The position numbers and the translations under genes are program-made. A model generated the notes under the pieces. It saw only the letters and a program-made list of their open reading frames with translations. It did not search any database and was not told the DNA's origin. A stretch of DNA of 64,000 bases from Atopococcus tabaci (lineage in GTDB: Bacteria; Bacillota; Bacilli; Lactobacillales; Carnobacteriaceae_A): the NCBI GenBank assembly GCA_030535975.1, contig JAUNQW010000002.1, positions 40,925-104,924 on the forward strand. Reading direction: 5' to 3'. Below, piece after piece: positions 16,483-25,484 of this stretch (the first letter of the stretch is position 1; each line of letters starts with the position of its first letter).

Positions 16483-19400
16483 TTATGATTCAACCAGATC
16501 TTCTGCTTCTGTCAGCTGAACAGAAAGGACACTTGATACTCCACTTTCTTGCATGACCACTCCATACAAGGTATCTGCAGCTTCCATACTCCCTTTACGG
16601 TGAGTAATGATTATAAACTGGATGTCTTTTTCATCAAACTTTTGTAAATACCGACTGAAACGGAGGACATTGGCATCATCCAGTGACGCCTCTACTTCAT
16701 CTAATATAACAAATGGAATGGGATTAGCTTGTATAATAGAAAACAAAAGAGAGATAGCTGTTAATGTTCTCTCTCCACCAGACAGTAAATTTAAAGAACG
16801 CAGATATTTTCCAGGCGGCTGAGCTTCTATATTAATTCCTGTATACAATAAATTTTCAGGGTCAGTAAGTGAAAGTTCTGCCTGGCCTCCGCCAAATATT
16901 TTAGGGAAAATTTCAGTGAATTTTTTCTGAACAGCAAGAAAAGTAGTTTCGAATCTTATCTCCACTTCCTTATCCATCTCTTCCATTGTACTAAATAAGT
17001 CATCCTTTGCCGAATATAAATCATCACTTTGTTCTTGTAAAAATTGATGACGCTGAGTCGCCTCTGCAAATTCTTCAATAGCAGCAAGGTTTATTGGACC
17101 TATTCTTTTGATCTGCCGCTTTAATTGATGAACCTCTTGACTCAAAGCTTCCATTACATTCTCATCAGCCTCTGAAGTATTTTTGGAAGTATCTTCAAAG
17201 CTTTTTCCATACTCTTCACTTAAATAGCTCAACTTGTCTTGTAGCTGAGCCTCAAGCTTAGAGATTTTAATTTCGTACTCGCTTTGAGATGTTTGATGCT
17301 GACTATAATTTTCTCGCAAATCATGAACTTCTATCTCCAAGTGTTCAACCTTTTTATTAACTTCTTCACGTTTTTTTTGATTCTCTTTTTGTCTTATTTC
17401 GTAATCTTTGATTTGAAGGGCTAAATCTTTCAGGTCATTCTCTAAATCTTCTTTATTTATTTTTTCTTTCTTAGTGTCTATCTCCTCTAGTTTGGCTTGA
17501 TCGCGGGTAAGGTTCTTTTGCGACTCTGCATATTGATCACGCATTAAAGCTAGCTCTTTTTCCAAACTAGCCATCTGAACTTGGAGAATCTGTTTCTTGC
17601 TCTGCACCTGCTCCAGCTCATCTTGATAGTCAGTCACTTGGGTTTTGCGATGGGCCCAGTCATACTCAAGCTGGTCCATCTGCTTTTGCTTTGTCTTAAG
17701 ATCTTCTTGGACCCGGACCAAGTTTTTGATGACTTTTTTCCTGTCTTCTTCAATTTCATTTTCTTCTTGCTGCAATTGATTCCATTCAAATTTTTGCCCT
17801 TTTTCCTGCTTTTCAGCTTGGACCAGCTGCTCTTCTATTTGCTCCAGCTCATAAAATTTTTGGTGGCGGGCTTGTATTTTTTCCTGAAGATCTCGCTGAA
17901 GGCTGCCTATGCTTTCTTCCTTCTTCTTCAATTCATCTTTCAGCTCTTCTAGAAGTTTCGCTTGAACCTGCCCTTCTTTTTCAAGTTGAGGTAAATATTT
18001 TTTGAGCTGGTCGATTTGATTTTTCTGTCCCAGTAATTTACCTTTATCTCCCCTGCGGCCGGCTCCCCCTGTCATAGATCCACCCACATTGACAAGGTCT
18101 CCTTCTAAAGTTACTATTCGATAACGTTGGCTGCTTCTTTTAGAGATAGCTGAGGCATGTTTAATATGATCCACTACGATAACATGAGCCAGTAAATTTT
18201 CCATAATATTAGAAAATTCAGAATTAAATTGAATGATTTGACTGGCTGTTCCTACAAAGCCCTGCATTTTTTCAATCACTTGCAAGGTTTGGGCAGGTAT
18301 ACTCCTTGCTTGGATGCGGTTTTGAGGCAGGAAAGTAGCCCGTCCAGCTCTGTTCTCTTTGAGATAGTCAATAGCCTTTTGAGCTGCTCGGTGGTCTTTA
18401 ACGACTATAAATTGGCTGGAGGACGCCAGGACAGTCTCAAGAGCCTGTTCATAGGCGGGGGGAACTGTTATTAATTCAGCGACAGTACCGACAATCCCCT
18501 CCAGCTCTTTTTTAGCTTTCATGATGGATTGGACACCTTGATAGTAAGCTGAATAATTTTCCTGTAGAGACTCAAGAGTTTTGTATTGATTGTGTTTATC
18601 CTGATAGTTCTGACGTATCTTGAGCCACTTATTTTGGGCCTGGACCATATTTTTTTCTGCAGATTTTTTCATTTTCTCTAAGTCCTGCAGATTATCCTCC
18701 AAGTCTTTAATCGAGTCTACTGTTTCATCTAATTGTTTTTGAACTGTTTCTTGTTGGCAGGACAACTGATTCACTTGATTGTGATAGTCTGCTTGACTCT
18801 TCTCTATACGAAATAGACGAGCAGTAAGCTGCTGAGTCTGTTTATCGAGATAAGATTCTTCATTCTTGTAACTCGTCTGCCGGCGCAATAATTCAAAATA
18901 CTCAGACTTTAAAGAATCCAGACTTTCCTCTTTATTTCCAGACAATGATTTGAGTCGATTTTTAATCTCTTGAATTTTACTTTCTTCTAAGCCAAGCTGG
19001 ATTTCCTGAGTTCTCAACTGACTATCCAGTTTTTCAATCTTCTTTTTTTGTTTATTAATAAGTATCACGGTTTGATTGACTGCCTCTTGAATTCGAAACT
19101 TATCTTCTGAAAAATGGCGGTCTTTCTCATCATATAATTGAATTTTAGCTTCTGCCTGCTCAAAATCTCTAACGACAGCTAGCAAATTCCTTTGAAGCCC
19201 ATCTAACTTCTCTTCTAAAAACTGTTTTTGTTTTTTAGCTATTTTAAGGTCTGCCGTACACTTTTCGATATCGAGCTCGGTCTGTATTTTATCAGCACAG
19301 ATTCCCGTCAGTACTCTCTGGTTTTTCTGGAAATGGTCTGATAAATGTGCAATCTGCCAGGTGGTCAGCTGAATGTCTTTTTCTTTCAGACTTTCACTGA

Positions 19401-20052
19401 CAGCCAGGTATTCTTGAGCTTTTTCAGCATCTCTTTCTAAAGAAACAAGCTGCTTTTCAATTTCATATAAAATATCCTGCACTCGGTCCAAGTTATCTTT
19501 TGTCTTTTCTAACTTGATTTCTGCTTCTTTTTTTCTGTTTTTATATTTTAAAACACCAGCCGCTTCTTCGATGATAGCTCGGCGGTCTTCTGGTTTACTA
19601 TTAAGTATTTGATCAACTTGACCTTGACCAATAATAGAAAAAGATTCCTTACCTATACCTGAATCTATAAAAAGATTATGAATTTCTTTTAAACGCACTT
19701 GTCGATTATTAATATAATAATCACTCTGTCCGTCTTTTTTTAAGCGACGGCTGATATCTAATTGATCAGAGTCTTCTGGCAGGAACCGGTCAGAATTATC
19801 TAAAGTTAAAGTGACCTGAGCTATATTTACAGCTTTACGTTGATCCGTTCCTGAGAAGATAACATCAGTCATTTTTTCACTTCTCATGCTTTTAGCAGAT
19901 GTTTCTCCCATCACCCAGCGAATAGCTTCAATAATATTACTTTTTCCACTTCCATTTGGACCAACAATTGCTGTTATCCCATCCGTAAAATGGATTTTTG
20001 TTTTTTTAGCAAAAGATTTGAATCCCTGTAATTCTATTGAAACTAATTTCAT
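16483..20052 (-). CDS. smc: Chromosome partition protein SMC
   Basis: ATPase of the bacterial condensin, which extrudes DNA loops and aligns chromosome arms, working with ScpA and ScpB (encoded at 2729-3496 and 2161-2736). The 1,189-aa protein has Walker A GPNGSGKSN (31-39), two long coiled-coil arms, a central hinge (about 510-670, with MTGGAGRRGDKG after it), the signature LLSGGERTL and Walker B FVILDEVEASLDDAN. All key residues are present. It starts 14 bases after rnc. Confidence 0.97.
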   Translation of the reverse strand: MKLVSIELQGFKSFAKKTKIHFTDGITAIVGPNGSGKSNIIEAIRWVMGETSAKSMRSEKMTDVIFSGTDQRKAVNIAQVTLTLDNSDRFLPEDSDQLDISRRLKKDGQSDYYINNRQVRLKEIHNLFIDSGIGKESFSIIGQGQVDQILNSKPEDRRAIIEEAAGVLKYKNRKKEAEIKLEKTKDNLDRVQDILYEIEKQLVSLERDAEKAQEYLAVSESLKEKDIQLTTWQIAHLSDHFQKNQRVLTGICADKIQTELDIEKCTADLKIAKKQKQFLEEKLDGLQRNLLAVVRDFEQAEAKIQLYDEKDRHFSEDKFRIQEAVNQTVILINKQKKKIEKLDSQLRTQEIQLGLEESKIQEIKNRLKSLSGNKEESLDSLKSEYFELLRRQTSYKNEESYLDKQTQQLTARLFRIEKSQADYHNQVNQLSCQQETVQKQLDETVDSIKDLEDNLQDLEKMKKSAEKNMVQAQNKWLKIRQNYQDKHNQYKTLESLQENYSAYYQGVQSIMKAKKELEGIVGTVAELITVPPAYEQALETVLASSSQFIVVKDHRAAQKAIDYLKENRAGRATFLPQNRIQARSIPAQTLQVIEKMQGFVGTASQIIQFNSEFSNIMENLLAHVIVVDHIKHASAISKRSSQRYRIVTLEGDLVNVGGSMTGGAGRRGDKGKLLGQKNQIDQLKKYLPQLEKEGQVQAKLLEELKDELKKKEESIGSLQRDLQEKIQARHQKFYELEQIEEQLVQAEKQEKGQKFEWNQLQQEENEIEEDRKKVIKNLVRVQEDLKTKQKQMDQLEYDWAHRKTQVTDYQDELEQVQSKKQILQVQMASLEKELALMRDQYAESQKNLTRDQAKLEEIDTKKEKINKEDLENDLKDLALQIKDYEIRQKENQKKREEVNKKVEHLEIEVHDLRENYSQHQTSQSEYEIKISKLEAQLQDKLSYLSEEYGKSFEDTSKNTSEADENVMEALSQEVHQLKRQIKRIGPINLAAIEEFAEATQRHQFLQEQSDDLYSAKDDLFSTMEEMDKEVEIRFETTFLAVQKKFTEIFPKIFGGGQAELSLTDPENLLYTGINIEAQPPGKYLRSLNLLSGGERTLTAISLLFSIIQANPIPFVILDEVEASLDDANVLRFSRYLQKFDEKDIQFIIITHRKGSMEAADTLYGVVMQESGVSSVLSVQLTEAEDLVES

Positions 20053-20066
20053 GAACGAGCACCTTC

Positions 20067-20765
20067 CTACGATTTGTTATTTAGTAAATCATCTAGAGCA
20101 CTTTTAGCTGCCATTTGTTCAGCCTGCTTCTTTGTTCTTCCTTTGCCTTGACCAAGAATTTGGCCGCCAGCATATACTTCAACAACAAAAAAACGGTCAT
20201 GGGCAGGACCAAAAGTATCCACCAGCTCATAAGAGATGCTTACTTCTCCACTTTGTTGAAGATATTCCTGAAGCTTCGTTTTAAAGTCCATACCATGTGA
20301 AAAAACACCACCTTTTATCTTAGGAAATACTACTTTACTTAAAAAGTTTTCAACCGCCTTAAGATCTTGGTCTAAATAGAGAGAGCCTAAAAAAGCTTCA
20401 AATAAGTCAGCGAGCAGAGAAGGTCTTTTCCTGCCTGCATTTTGTTCCTCACCTTTTCCTAAACGCACATACTGGTCAAAGCCGCAGTCTAAAGAAAAAT
20501 GGTAAAGGCTGGTTTCTCTTACTATTTCTGACCTTAATCGAGTCAGCAGGCCTTCAGGATGATGGCCATATTCATGAAATAAATAGTCTGAAACAGATAT
20601 TTCCAAGACCGCATCCCCCAGGAATTCAAGGCGTTCGTTATCTGTTAAATCCAGATGCCGGTGTTCATTCACATAGGATGAATGTGTAAATGCTTCAATT
20701 AATAATGCATTGTTGTTAAAGCGAATACCATATTCACTATTCAAGTACTCAGTTAGTGCCTGCAC
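20067..20765 (-). CDS. rnc: Ribonuclease III
   Basis: Cuts double-stranded RNA, maturing rRNA and 4.5S-type RNA. The 232-aa protein has the catalytic signature NERLEFLGDAVLE near residue 45 and a C-terminal dsRNA-binding domain ending AKSALDDLL. Translation starts at GTG (20763-20765) with GGAGG 7 bases upstream. It heads the rnc-smc-ftsY-ylxM-ffh unit behind its own promoter. In most relatives acpP directly precedes it; here a rightward gene intervenes. Confidence 0.95.
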   Translation of the reverse strand: MQALTEYLNSEYGIRFNNNALLIEAFTHSSYVNEHRHLDLTDNERLEFLGDAVLEISVSDYLFHEYGHHPEGLLTRLRSEIVRETSLYHFSLDCGFDQYVRLGKGEEQNAGRKRPSLLADLFEAFLGSLYLDQDLKAVENFLSKVVFPKIKGGVFSHGMDFKTKLQEYLQQSGEVSISYELVDTFGPAHDRFFVVEVYAGGQILGQGKGRTKKQAEQMAAKSALDDLLNNKS

Positions 20766-20795
20766 GCTTTTTACCTCCTAAAAATAGTCTCAATC

Positions 20796-20824
20796 ATTAT
20801 ACATTTTTTGACTAACTAAGTAAA
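20796..20824 (-). promoter_or_regulatory. Predicted sigma-A promoter of rnc
   Basis: Read leftward, TTTACT (-35, 20819-20824) and TATAAT (-10, 20796-20801) are 17 bases apart. A 6-bp inverted repeat ATCTAT-AAAA-ATAGAT (20825-20840) lies immediately upstream, between this and the divergent promoter. Confidence 0.6.
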
Positions 20825-20847
20825 ATCTATAAAAATAGATAGTTTTA

Positions 20848-20875
20848 TGTTATTTTAATATTTATGTTTTATAAT
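20848..20875 (+). promoter_or_regulatory. Predicted promoter of the O-antigen-ligase-like gene
   Basis: A perfect TATAAT (20870-20875) lies about 40 bases before the proposed start codon. The -35 is weak (TGTTAT, 20848-20853, 16-base spacer). Confidence 0.45.
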
Positions 20876-20904
20876 AAATAGCCAAACCTTATTACATTAT
20901 TTAA

Positions 20905-20917
20905 AGGAGGACCTCCT
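20905..20917 (+). promoter_or_regulatory. Self-complementary Shine-Dalgarno
   Basis: AGGAGGACCTCCT is an ideal ribosome-binding site (AGGAGG) followed by its own complement. AGGAG and CTCCT can form a 5-bp hairpin with a GAC loop that hides the site. The proposed AUU start follows at once, 7 bases after AGGAGG. Confidence 0.6.
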
Positions 20918-22099
20918 ATTTTATCGACTCAAAATGTATTTCCGAAAAAAGATAAGTATTTATTTTATATACTATTCGCATTAAATTTCTTTCCTTTTTA
21001 TATAGGGGTCAGCTATTTTATTGTATTATTTTTTTACCTCAGCCTACGTGGGAAAATAAGATTTCGCTACCTCTATCACAATCCCATGACCCGGTGGTTC
21101 AGCTTATTTTCAATATATTCCCTGGGGAATTCTCTGATCCATCAAAATATCTATGGAATGGCTGTATCTCTTCTTTACTTTGTTTTTATTTTGTACTTTG
21201 CTTACTATGAAAAAAACGCACCGCCGGACCTCTTTGATAAACTAGTTAATATCTGTATGATAGCTTCGGTCTTTATTTTTATTTATGTCATCTTTGAGCA
21301 TTTAGAAATTGTGGCTGAATGGGATTATTCTTTTATTACCTCAAGTATAGACAAAAATCACAACAATCGCGTCGAAGCTACCTTTTTTAATCCCAACTAC
21401 TTTGCTCTGATGCTGGAATTCTTTATCGCCATGGGCCTATATAAATTATTTACCTCTAAGACAAGTTGGAAAAAAATCATCTATGCCGGCTTGATTGCAG
21501 GCAATATTTTAGCTGTACTTTACACAGGGAATAGGACAAGTCCTATTGTGATCGTTGCAGCTGTCTTAGTTTTCCTTTATATTTTATCCTATAAAAAAAT
21601 CACTCTTCTTTTAACCAGCATCTTGGGGATATCATTGATATGGTTTGCCATATCCGGGTATTATCCACGTATTGATTCCTTATCTTGGGCACTAGATGAC
21701 CGCTTAGATATATGGAAGACGGGACTTAAAGGAATCCAAGATAATTGGATTTTCGGTCAAGGCCCCTATACCTATATGCAGATTTACGATTTGTATAACG
21801 GAAAATTTACTTATCATGCCCATAGCATCTATATTGATACTTTGTTAAATTACGGTATCTTTGGAAACTTGATTCTGTTAAATGCTGCTTACCGCTATTT
21901 AAAATGGTTGATTCAAATGCATAAGTACCCGCAATTAAAGACAAAAGCAGCCTTGGTATGGTCTCTGCTGACAATATTTATTGTTCATGGCCTCACTGAC
22001 CTGGCTATTTACTGGTTCCAAACAGCTTTCGTCTTTTTAGCCCTTATTCTACTCGTCCCAGGTCTCGTCAAAGCTGAAGAAGATAAAAAAAGCGAATAA
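20918..22099 (+). CDS. O-antigen ligase/polymerase-like membrane protein
   Basis: Polytopic membrane protein of the Wzy/RfaL-like O-antigen ligase family, which polymerises or transfers lipid-linked glycans at the outer membrane face; substrate unknown here. The C-terminal half shows typical features: a TGNRTSPIVIV segment, DRLDIWKTGL, FGQGP and YHAHSIYIDTLLNYGIFGN. The first ATG (21086) has no Shine-Dalgarno and would delete a transmembrane segment. The frame stays open back to 20882 with no ATG, GTG or TTG, and the codon 7 bases after AGGAGG is ATT, so an AUU start giving 393 aa is proposed. It stands alone, opposite to its neighbours, with its own promoter and terminator and no glycan genes nearby. 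Confidence 0.75.
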   Translation: MLSTQNVFPKKDKYLFYILFALNFFPFYIGVSYFIVLFFYLSLRGKIRFRYLYHNPMTRWFSLFSIYSLGNSLIHQNIYGMAVSLLYFVFILYFAYYEKNAPPDLFDKLVNICMIASVFIFIYVIFEHLEIVAEWDYSFITSSIDKNHNNRVEATFFNPNYFALMLEFFIAMGLYKLFTSKTSWKKIIYAGLIAGNILAVLYTGNRTSPIVIVAAVLVFLYILSYKKITLLLTSILGISLIWFAISGYYPRIDSLSWALDDRLDIWKTGLKGIQDNWIFGQGPYTYMQIYDLYNGKFTYHAHSIYIDTLLNYGIFGNLILLNAAYRYLKWLIQMHKYPQLKTKAALVWSLLTIFIVHGLTDLAIYWFQTAFVFLALILLVPGLVKAEEDKKSE

Positions 22100-22138
22100 A
22101 AGAAACCGTCTAAAAGTTAATTTAAACGGCTTCTTTTT
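22100..22138. terminator. Bidirectional terminator between the O-antigen-ligase-like gene and acpP
   Basis: AAGAAACCGT pairs with ACGGCTTCTT (one mismatch) with T-runs on both sides. It serves the two convergent genes. Confidence 0.75.
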
Positions 22139-22153
22139 TATTTATCATCAATT

Positions 22154-22393
22154 TTATTTGTTCTTTTCAATAAAAGAAGCTACTTTACCAACTGTCAACA
22201 TATTTTCAGCATCATCATCCGATACTTCAACTCCAAAATGATCTTCCATCTCCATTACCAACTCTACCATATCTAAAGAGTCCGCACCCAGATCATCTTT
22301 AAAAGTAGTGTCCGGAGTAATTTTACTCGCATCCACACCCATACGTTCTACTATTAAACGTTTAACTTCTTCATATACTGCACTATCTGTCAT
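22154..22393 (-). CDS. acpP: Acyl carrier protein
   Basis: Carries growing fatty-acyl chains on a 4'-phosphopantetheine arm. The 79-aa acidic protein has the modification motif [10 protein letters not shown] with Ser39. It begins with a strong GAGGAGG site and follows plsX by 65 bases. It is last in yloU-fakA-recG-plsX-acpP, fitting supply of acyl-ACP to PlsX. Confidence 0.96.
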   Translation of the reverse strand: MTDSAVYEEVKRLIVERMGVDASKITPDTTFKDDLGADSLDMVELVMEMEDHFGVEVSDDDAENMLTVGKVASFIEKNK

Positions 22394-22458
22394 GATTAAT
22401 CCTCCTCAATTATTTATCTTAATCTTATCTTTCTTATTTTATACTCTATTTAATTATT

Positions 22459-23454
22459 TTACTCACTAAAAGCCTCAGCCATATGATCTATGACACCGGA
22501 TAACAATATATTCTTAGTTTTTTCGAGAGTATATTCAACAACCTCTCTTTTAGATGAGCCGTGAGATTTAAGAACGGGTGCTTTGACCCCTATCAAAATA
22601 GCTCCTCCCACCTTATCATAATCTAAGCTGTCACCTAATTGTGAAATAGCATCTTTAACTAAAAAACCACCCAGCTTAGTTTTTAATCCTCCCGAAAGAA
22701 TAGCATCTGCAATAACCTTCTTCATGGTTGAAGTCGTTCCTTCCATTGTTTTCAGAACAGCATTACCTGTAAATCCATCAGTTACAATGATGTCTACTAA
22801 ACCATTTAATAAATCCCTGGCTTCTACATTTCCATAAAAATTAATTGAAGGCTCATCCCTTAATAAATTATAAGCTTTCTTGTTGAGATCATTTCCTTTA
22901 TTCTCTTCTGTTCCTATATTTAACAAGCCGACCGTCGGATTTTCAATCTGACGAATATCTTTAGCATAATGCGTGCCTAAAATAGCATGTTGTAAAATAT
23001 TGACAGGCTTAGCGTCTGAATTAGCACCTAAATCTAAGAACTCAAATTCTTGCCGGCTGCCTGAAAAAGCAGGCAGAGTCGACATTAGAGCTGGCCGATC
23101 GACATTTGGAAAGCGCCCAACTACTAAAAGACCGGCAGCTACCAAAGCTCCGGTATTCCCACAAGAAAAAAGTGCGTCTGCTTTACCTTCCTTCACATCA
23201 CTGGCTGCCAGAACCATTGATGCTTCTTTTTTTCTGCGCACTGCTCGAACGGGATCATCGTCCGCTTCTATTTTTTCATTAGTATGAATGATTTCTATAT
23301 TAGAAAGATCATCTGTTAAATATTTTCTGACCTCACTTTCTTCTCCATACAGGACATAGTTAATATCCGAATTATTACGGGCAGCGTATTCTGTCCCAAT
23401 AACAATCTCTTTAGGTGCATGATCTCCACCCATTGCATCAATTGCGATTCTCAT
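22459..23454 (-). CDS. plsX: Phosphate acyltransferase PlsX
   Basis: Converts acyl-ACP to acyl-phosphate, the acyl donor for PlsY in phosphatidic acid synthesis; FakA/FakB also supply acyl-phosphate. The 331-aa protein opens with the diagnostic MRIAIDAMGGDHAPKEIV and contains LFSCGNTGALVAAG and DGFTGNAVLKTMEG. Its start overlaps the recG stop region by 17 bases. No FabT or FapR operator was seen in the adjoining gaps. Confidence 0.96.
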   Translation of the reverse strand: MRIAIDAMGGDHAPKEIVIGTEYAARNNSDINYVLYGEESEVRKYLTDDLSNIEIIHTNEKIEADDDPVRAVRRKKEASMVLAASDVKEGKADALFSCGNTGALVAAGLLVVGRFPNVDRPALMSTLPAFSGSRQEFEFLDLGANSDAKPVNILQHAILGTHYAKDIRQIENPTVGLLNIGTEENKGNDLNKKAYNLLRDEPSINFYGNVEARDLLNGLVDIIVTDGFTGNAVLKTMEGTTSTMKKVIADAILSGGLKTKLGGFLVKDAISQLGDSLDYDKVGGAILIGVKAPVLKSHGSSKREVVEYTLEKTKNILLSGVIDHMAEAFSE

Positions 23455-25459
23455 GGCTAATCTCCTTAGTTTTCGTATTCTTCATCTTATTCTTTATGTA
23501 TATCAGTGCTTCTTTTCTTGCGACTTCTAAGATAGGATAATCAGCAATGATATCTGCCATCTTAAATTTTGGCAACCCAGACTGTCTTTGCCCAAAAATA
23601 TCCCCGGGACCACGCAATTCCAAATCTTTTTCACTTAAATAAAAGCCATCCTGACTTTCTGTCATTAAAGATAATCTTTTTTTTCCTATTTCAGTTTTAG
23701 GCTGGCCGACAAGGAGGCAGACAGCCTCTTGATCTCCCCGCCCGACCCGACCGCGTAATTGGTGAAGCTGAGCTAAACCAAAGCGTTCTGCATCATAAAT
23801 AACCATTAAGTTGGCATTAGGAACGTCCACACCCACTTCAATCACTGTTGTAGATATTAGGATTTGAATCTCATTCGATTTAAAAGCCCGCATGATATGT
23901 TCTTTTTCGTCTGCAGTCATTTTACCATGGAGTAAGCCCACTTTAACCTGGGGTTCATACTGAGAACGATATTTCTCGTAGGTCTCCAAGGCCGTTTGTA
24001 AGTCCACCGTTTCACTTTCATCAATAAGAGCATTGATGACATAAACTTGACTGTCCTGCGAAAGGGCTTTTTCCACTAAAACATCTATTTTTTGGTCGTC
24101 CGAAGACTGAATCCACCGTGTATCAATAGCTTTTCTGCCCTTAGGCAATTCATCAATGATGGACATCGACATATCTCCATAAGAAGTCAGAGCCATCGAT
24201 CGGGGAATAGGTGTAGCTGTCATATATAAGATGTTAGTAAAGTTACCTTTTTTTTCTAAGGTCTCTCTCTGATTAACCCCAAAACGATGCTGCTCATCAA
24301 CAATAACAAAGCCCAATTCATTAAAGTTAACTGTCTCCTGAATTAAAGCGTGGGTTCCTACCACTAGATCTATCGTTCCGACACTTAACTCGTGAAGAAT
24401 TTCCTTTTTCCGCTTGTCAGTCGTCGAGCCTGTCATTAGGGCTAATGACAGGTCGAACTGAGCAAACATCTCTTCAAGAGAAGAAGCATGCTGTTCCGCT
24501 AATATTTCAGTAGGTACCATGAAAGCTGTCTGCTTGCCGGCAGAGTGTGCTGCCACGACAGCTGCGGCGGCCACCATCGTTTTACCACTCCCTACATCTC
24601 CCTGCAGCATGCGCCGCATTCTAAATGGGGACTTAAAATCAACGCAGACCTCATTAACCACACGCTTTTGTGCTCCGGTCGGCTCAAAAGATAAAGAGTC
24701 CGTGAAGCGTTGAATAGCAGTGACATCGTAGTTGATAATATAGGCCTCATCTATTTGATCTTTTTTCATTTTCGTTTCCTGAAGTCTTAGTTGAAAAGTA
24801 AAAAACTCTTCAAATTTAATTGCTCGAACAGCTTCCTGGGACATTCTTTCATCTTGTGGAAAATGAATATTTTTAACAGCCTCCTGGTGATCAATTAAAC
24901 GGTACTTCTTTTTTAATTCCAGCGGGACATGTTCCGGTATTTCTAGATGGTATTTGTCATAAGCAGCTTTAATCAGCTTCCGTAGCCCCCCCTGCTTAAT
25001 ACCTGCATTAGCAGGATATACTGGCTCCAAACCATCTTCGTGCAAGTCACCGCCGCTCGAGAGTAGACGCTGGGCTACCAAACTTTTCTTTAATCCATCA
25101 AAACGACCATAGATAATGATATGGTCGTTTCTTTTGATCTGTTTTTTATAATAGGGCTGATTAAAGAAAGTCACAGGCACAGGTATACCATTAACCAGTA
25201 TAGTGAAGTTTAATCGACTTTTTCTATAAGCAAAATAGCTTACAACAGGTTCACTGATCACTTCACCTTGTAAAACGACCGATTGTTTATCTTCTATTTC
25301 TGCAATATTGTCTACACTAAGATCCTCATATCGAAAAGGATAATGTTGAAGCAGGTCATATATAGTAAAAATACCTAAGTCATTTAAAGCAGCTGCTCTT
25401 TTCTCTCCGACATTCGGTAAGTGGATAATGTCACTAAAAATCGTTACCGTTTCCGTCAT
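23438..25459 (-). CDS. recG: ATP-dependent DNA helicase RecG
   Basis: Branch-migrating helicase that rewinds stalled forks and Holliday junctions. The 673-aa protein has an N-terminal wedge/OB domain and the superfamily 2 core: Walker A LQGDVGSGKT, DEQH box (VIVDEQHRFGV), ATPIPRS and the C-terminal QLRGRVGRG motif. Normal length. It is read between fakA and plsX, the common Bacillota order. Confidence 0.96.
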   Translation of the reverse strand: MTETVTIFSDIIHLPNVGEKRAAALNDLGIFTIYDLLQHYPFRYEDLSVDNIAEIEDKQSVVLQGEVISEPVVSYFAYRKSRLNFTILVNGIPVPVTFFNQPYYKKQIKRNDHIIIYGRFDGLKKSLVAQRLLSSGGDLHEDGLEPVYPANAGIKQGGLRKLIKAAYDKYHLEIPEHVPLELKKKYRLIDHQEAVKNIHFPQDERMSQEAVRAIKFEEFFTFQLRLQETKMKKDQIDEAYIINYDVTAIQRFTDSLSFEPTGAQKRVVNEVCVDFKSPFRMRRMLQGDVGSGKTMVAAAAVVAAHSAGKQTAFMVPTEILAEQHASSLEEMFAQFDLSLALMTGSTTDKRKKEILHELSVGTIDLVVGTHALIQETVNFNELGFVIVDEQHRFGVNQRETLEKKGNFTNILYMTATPIPRSMALTSYGDMSMSIIDELPKGRKAIDTRWIQSSDDQKIDVLVEKALSQDSQVYVINALIDESETVDLQTALETYEKYRSQYEPQVKVGLLHGKMTADEKEHIMRAFKSNEIQILISTTVIEVGVDVPNANLMVIYDAERFGLAQLHQLRGRVGRGDQEAVCLLVGQPKTEIGKKRLSLMTESQDGFYLSEKDLELRGPGDIFGQRQSGLPKFKMADIIADYPILEVARKEALIYIKNKMKNTKTKEISHENRN

Positions 25460-25484
25460 ACTATCACCCGGCCTTTAATCCTTG

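Noticed and set aside
15557..18474. Several rightward open frames of 60-123 codons opposite ftsY and smc
   Set aside because: They are antisense shadows of long genes with strong codon structure; low-complexity products and no ribosome-binding sites.
20934..20984. ATG-initiated 16-codon frame inside the start of the O-antigen-ligase-like gene
   Set aside because: It is 23 bases from the Shine-Dalgarno and very short; the ATT frame is better placed and encodes a membrane segment.
22394..22458. Possible FabT or FapR operator between plsX and acpP
   Set aside because: The gap is AT-rich but lacks the palindromic core of either regulator.
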